Below the pieces are notes generated by a model. It saw only the letters and a list, made by a program, of their open reading frames with translations. It had not been told where the DNA came from and ran no database searches. Shown piece after piece: positions 6,033-7,244 of a stretch of 7,244 nt of DNA (the stretch's first letter is position 1; each line of letters opens with the position of its first letter). Source of the DNA: JALZDI01 sp965653225 (lineage in GTDB: Bacteria; Actinomycetota; Actinomycetes; Propionibacteriales; Nocardioidaceae); assembly GCA_965653225.1 (NCBI GenBank), contig CBFGZI010000164.1, positions 1-7,244 on the forward strand, given 5' to 3'. The position numbers and the translations under genes are program-made.

Positions 6033-6991
6033 CCGTTTGTCACCACCGCTCCGACGGACGTGATCGCCAGCTGTGCCAGTGCGAGTGGCACGAGCCCCTT
6101 CCAGGCCAGCTTCTGCAGCTGGTCCTCGCGCATCCGCGGCAGCGCGACCCGCGCCCAGATCACGCAGAACGCCACCGCTCCGGTCTTGAGCAGCGTCCAC
6201 AGCCAGCCCAGCTGGTCACTGAACGGGCCGTGCCAGCCGCCGAGGAACAGCACCGTCGTCAGCAGGGCGAGCACGACGATGCCGGCGTACTCGGAGAGCA
6301 GGAACAGCGCGAACCGCAGGCCGCTGTACTCGGTGAACGGGCCGAAGACCAGCTCGGAGTCGGCGACCGGCATGTCGAACGGCGGGCGCTGCAGCTCGGC
6401 GAGGCCGGCCACGAAGAACACCACCATGCCGGGGAGCTGCCACAGCAGCCACCACGGCTGCCAGGCCTCCACGATGCCGGTCAGCGACAGGGTCGCGGCG
6501 GCCATCGCCGGGCTGACCGCGGCCAGCACGAACGGCAGCTCGTAGCCCATCAGCTGGGCCGCGACCCGCAGCCCGCCGATCAGGCTGAACTTGTTGGCGC
6601 TGGCCCAGCCGCCCATCAGCGAGCCGAGCACGCCGACGCTCATCACCGCGAGCACGAAGAACAGGCCGAGGTCGAGGTCCTGGCCCACCAGGCCCGGCCC
6701 GATGGGGATCGCCACCATCGCCACCAGGTACGGCAGCAGCGCCACCGCGGGGGCCAGCTTGTAGACGGTGCGGTCCGCGGCGTCGGGGACGACGTCCTCC
6801 TTCTGCGCGAACTTCACCCCGTCGGCGACCAGCTGGGCCCACCCGTGGAACGCGCCGGCGTACATCGGCCCGACCCGGCTCTGCATGTGCGCCATCGTCT
6901 TGTGCTCGGTCTGGCCAACGAGCAGGGGCAGCAGCAGGAACGCCGCCACCACCAGGAGCAGCCGCAGCGTGACCTCGAGCCACTCAGCCAT
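6029..6991 (-). CDS. nuoH: NADH-quinone oxidoreductase subunit H (NuoH), short second-cluster-like form
   Basis: NuoH is the membrane subunit that docks the peripheral arm and, with NuoB and NuoD, forms the quinone chamber of complex I. The protein is 320 residues with about eight hydrophobic segments. Visible family motifs are MAHMQSRVGPMYAG (residues 33-46) and the following VADGVKFAQKED; GGWASANKFSLIGGLRVAAQ (127-146) with the YELP that follows (Glu151); and AELQRPPFDMPVADSE (198-213) followed by FTEYSGLRFALF, giving the acidic residues Glu199, Asp206, Glu213 and Glu221 of the quinone-side loop. The start at 6991 is chosen because of the GGAGG site, because family homology begins there, and because the 48-codon upstream extension is only Arg/Ser/Pro shadow of the previous gene. 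The protein is shorter than the usual actinobacterial NuoH of about 400 or more residues, and the loop reads AELQRPPFDMP rather than the common AETNRAPFDLPE. Both point to the paralogous second-cluster type. It overlaps nuoI by 4 nt (ATGA). Confidence 0.95.
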   Translation of the reverse strand: MAEWLEVTLRLLLVVAAFLLLPLLVGQTEHKTMAHMQSRVGPMYAGAFHGWAQLVADGVKFAQKEDVVPDAADRTVYKLAPAVALLPYLVAMVAIPIGPGLVGQDLDLGLFFVLAVMSVGVLGSLMGGWASANKFSLIGGLRVAAQLMGYELPFVLAAVSPAMAAATLSLTGIVEAWQPWWLLWQLPGMVVFFVAGLAELQRPPFDMPVADSELVFGPFTEYSGLRFALFLLSEYAGIVVLALLTTVLFLGGWHGPFSDQLGWLWTLLKTGAVAFCVIWARVALPRMREDQLQKLAWKGLVPLALAQLAITSVGAVVTNG

Positions 6992-7244
6992 CGGCGTCCT
7001 CCGGCGGCCGGGTGGGCTGCTGCGTGGACTGCTGCGTGGGCTCCTGCGTGGACGGCTGAGTGGACTCCTGGGCGGACTCCTGGGCGGGCTGCCGCTCCGG
7101 CCTGGGGCGCGGCGCCCGGCGGGGGCGCGCCGCACCCGGCTGGGCGTGTGCCAGCGGGTCGGGCGCGGGCGAGCCGGGCTCGCGCGGGCCCCAGGACTCG
7201 TCGTCGGGTACGCCGGGCGGACGGGTACGCCGCCGGCTGGGCGA
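6984..7244 (-). CDS. C-terminal tail of the gene upstream of nuoH (partial; possibly a NuoD/NuoC- or NuoG-type subunit)
   Basis: An open frame enters from the right edge and runs 86 codons to a TGA at 6984-6986, with no ATG, GTG or TTG codon inside the window, so the start lies outside. About 79 of 86 codons end in G or C, which supports this frame over the competing one that would extend nuoH upstream. The visible protein is low-complexity and probably disordered. It begins with a Pro/Arg/Gly-rich stretch, continues with an Arg/Pro-rich patch (about residues 40-52), then a Gln/Ser/Thr/Pro tandem repeat (residues 55-78), and ends PPEDADG. No catalytic or cluster-binding motif is visible. Its stop overlaps the nuoH start by 8 nt (ATGGCTGA), so it belongs to the same operon. 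In a standard nuo operon this position is NuoG; in the second actinobacterial nuo cluster it would more likely be NuoD- or NuoC-like. The tail alone cannot decide between these. Confidence 0.75.
   Translation of the reverse strand, partial: SPSRRRTRPPGVPDDESWGPREPGSPAPDPLAHAQPGAARPRRAPRPRPERQPAQESAQESTQPSTQEPTQQSTQQPTRPPEDADG
6998..7002 (-). promoter_or_regulatory. Ribosome binding site of nuoH (GGAGG)
   Basis: On the minus strand GGAGG stands 6 nt before the ATG at 6989-6991. This is the clearest Shine-Dalgarno sequence in the window, and it settles the nuoH start at MAEWLEV rather than at the ATG 48 codons further upstream. It lies within the last codons of the preceding gene. Confidence 0.8.
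7011..7082 (-). repeat. Six tandem 12-bp units coding a Gln-x-Ser/Pro-Thr/Ala tetrapeptide
   Basis: In the reading frame of the upstream gene, six consecutive four-codon units read QESA, QEST, QPST, QEPT, QQST and QQPT. Each unit begins with a CAG codon and most end in ACG, ACT or ACC. The units are in phase, so any gain or loss of a unit keeps the frame. The stretch lies 19 nt upstream of the nuoH start codon. It is probably a flexible linker or tail; a function is not visible. Confidence 0.85.

Noticed and set aside
6033..6200. N-terminal extension of NuoI by 56 codons
   Set aside because: It lies inside nuoH in another frame, has no family similarity, and the ATG at 6032 gives the normal NuoI N-terminus with an ATGA overlap.
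5574..6545. A 323-codon open frame on the plus strand
   Set aside because: It is antisense to nuoI and nuoH. Its composition is typical of a shadow frame and changes abruptly partway.
6992..7135. N-terminal extension of NuoH by 48 codons to an upstream ATG
   Set aside because: The extension is only Arg/Ser/Pro repeats that are the out-of-frame reading of the upstream gene's repeat. Its third-position GC is lower than that of the competing frame, and a GGAGG site precedes the internal ATG at 6991.
7090..7140. GC-rich near-palindromic stretch that could look like a terminator hairpin
   Set aside because: It lies inside the coding frame of the upstream gene, has no following T-run on the minus strand, and GC-only DNA produces such partial palindromes often.
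6984..7244. Naming the upstream gene nuoG from position alone
   Set aside because: The visible tail has no NuoG feature, and the other genes point to a cluster type in which nuoG is absent, so the name would be a guess.

Overview
The window is a solid block of minus-strand genes encoding the membrane arm and quinone-binding part of a respiratory complex I (NADH-quinone oxidoreductase type). In transcription order, reading from high to low coordinates, it holds the tail of an unidentified upstream gene, then nuoH, nuoI, nuoJ, nuoK, nuoL, nuoM and the first 375 codons of nuoN. The very high GC content, near-saturated GC at third codon positions, GTG starts and protein sequences all suggest a high-GC actinobacterium. 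Genus cannot be read from the sequence.

Layout: 6984-7244 is the last 86 codons of a gene entering from the right edge, with a disordered tail ending in a tandem tetrapeptide repeat. It is followed by nuoH (6029-6991), nuoI (5463-6032), nuoJ (4945-5466), nuoK (4508-4945), nuoL (2658-4511), nuoM (1123-2658) and nuoN (1-1126, cut by the left edge). Every neighbouring pair overlaps by 8, 4, 4, 1, 4, 1 and 4 nt in that order. There is no intergenic DNA, so no room for an internal terminator or a promoter outside coding sequence. The genes are almost certainly one translationally coupled operon.

How the parts fit: NuoH anchors the peripheral arm and forms much of the quinone chamber. NuoI carries two [4Fe-4S] clusters that pass electrons toward the quinone. 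NuoJ and NuoK connect the chamber to the three antiporter-like proton pumps NuoN, NuoM and NuoL. The key charged residues of the pumps and of NuoK are present, so the membrane arm looks functional.

Most interesting reading: several proteins do not look like the usual 14-gene actinobacterial complex I. NuoH is short with unusual quinone-site motifs, NuoI has cysteine motifs and a C-terminal half recalling cyanobacterial NdhI, NuoK has a long C-terminal extension, and the gene before nuoH ends in a tail I cannot match to NuoG. From memory of actinobacterial genomes, this fits the second, paralogous nuo cluster of Streptomyces and relatives, which lacks the NADH-oxidising module (nuoEFG) and whose electron donor is not settled. 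The window does not include the upstream genes that would prove this. The family itself is not new, but its function is poorly understood.
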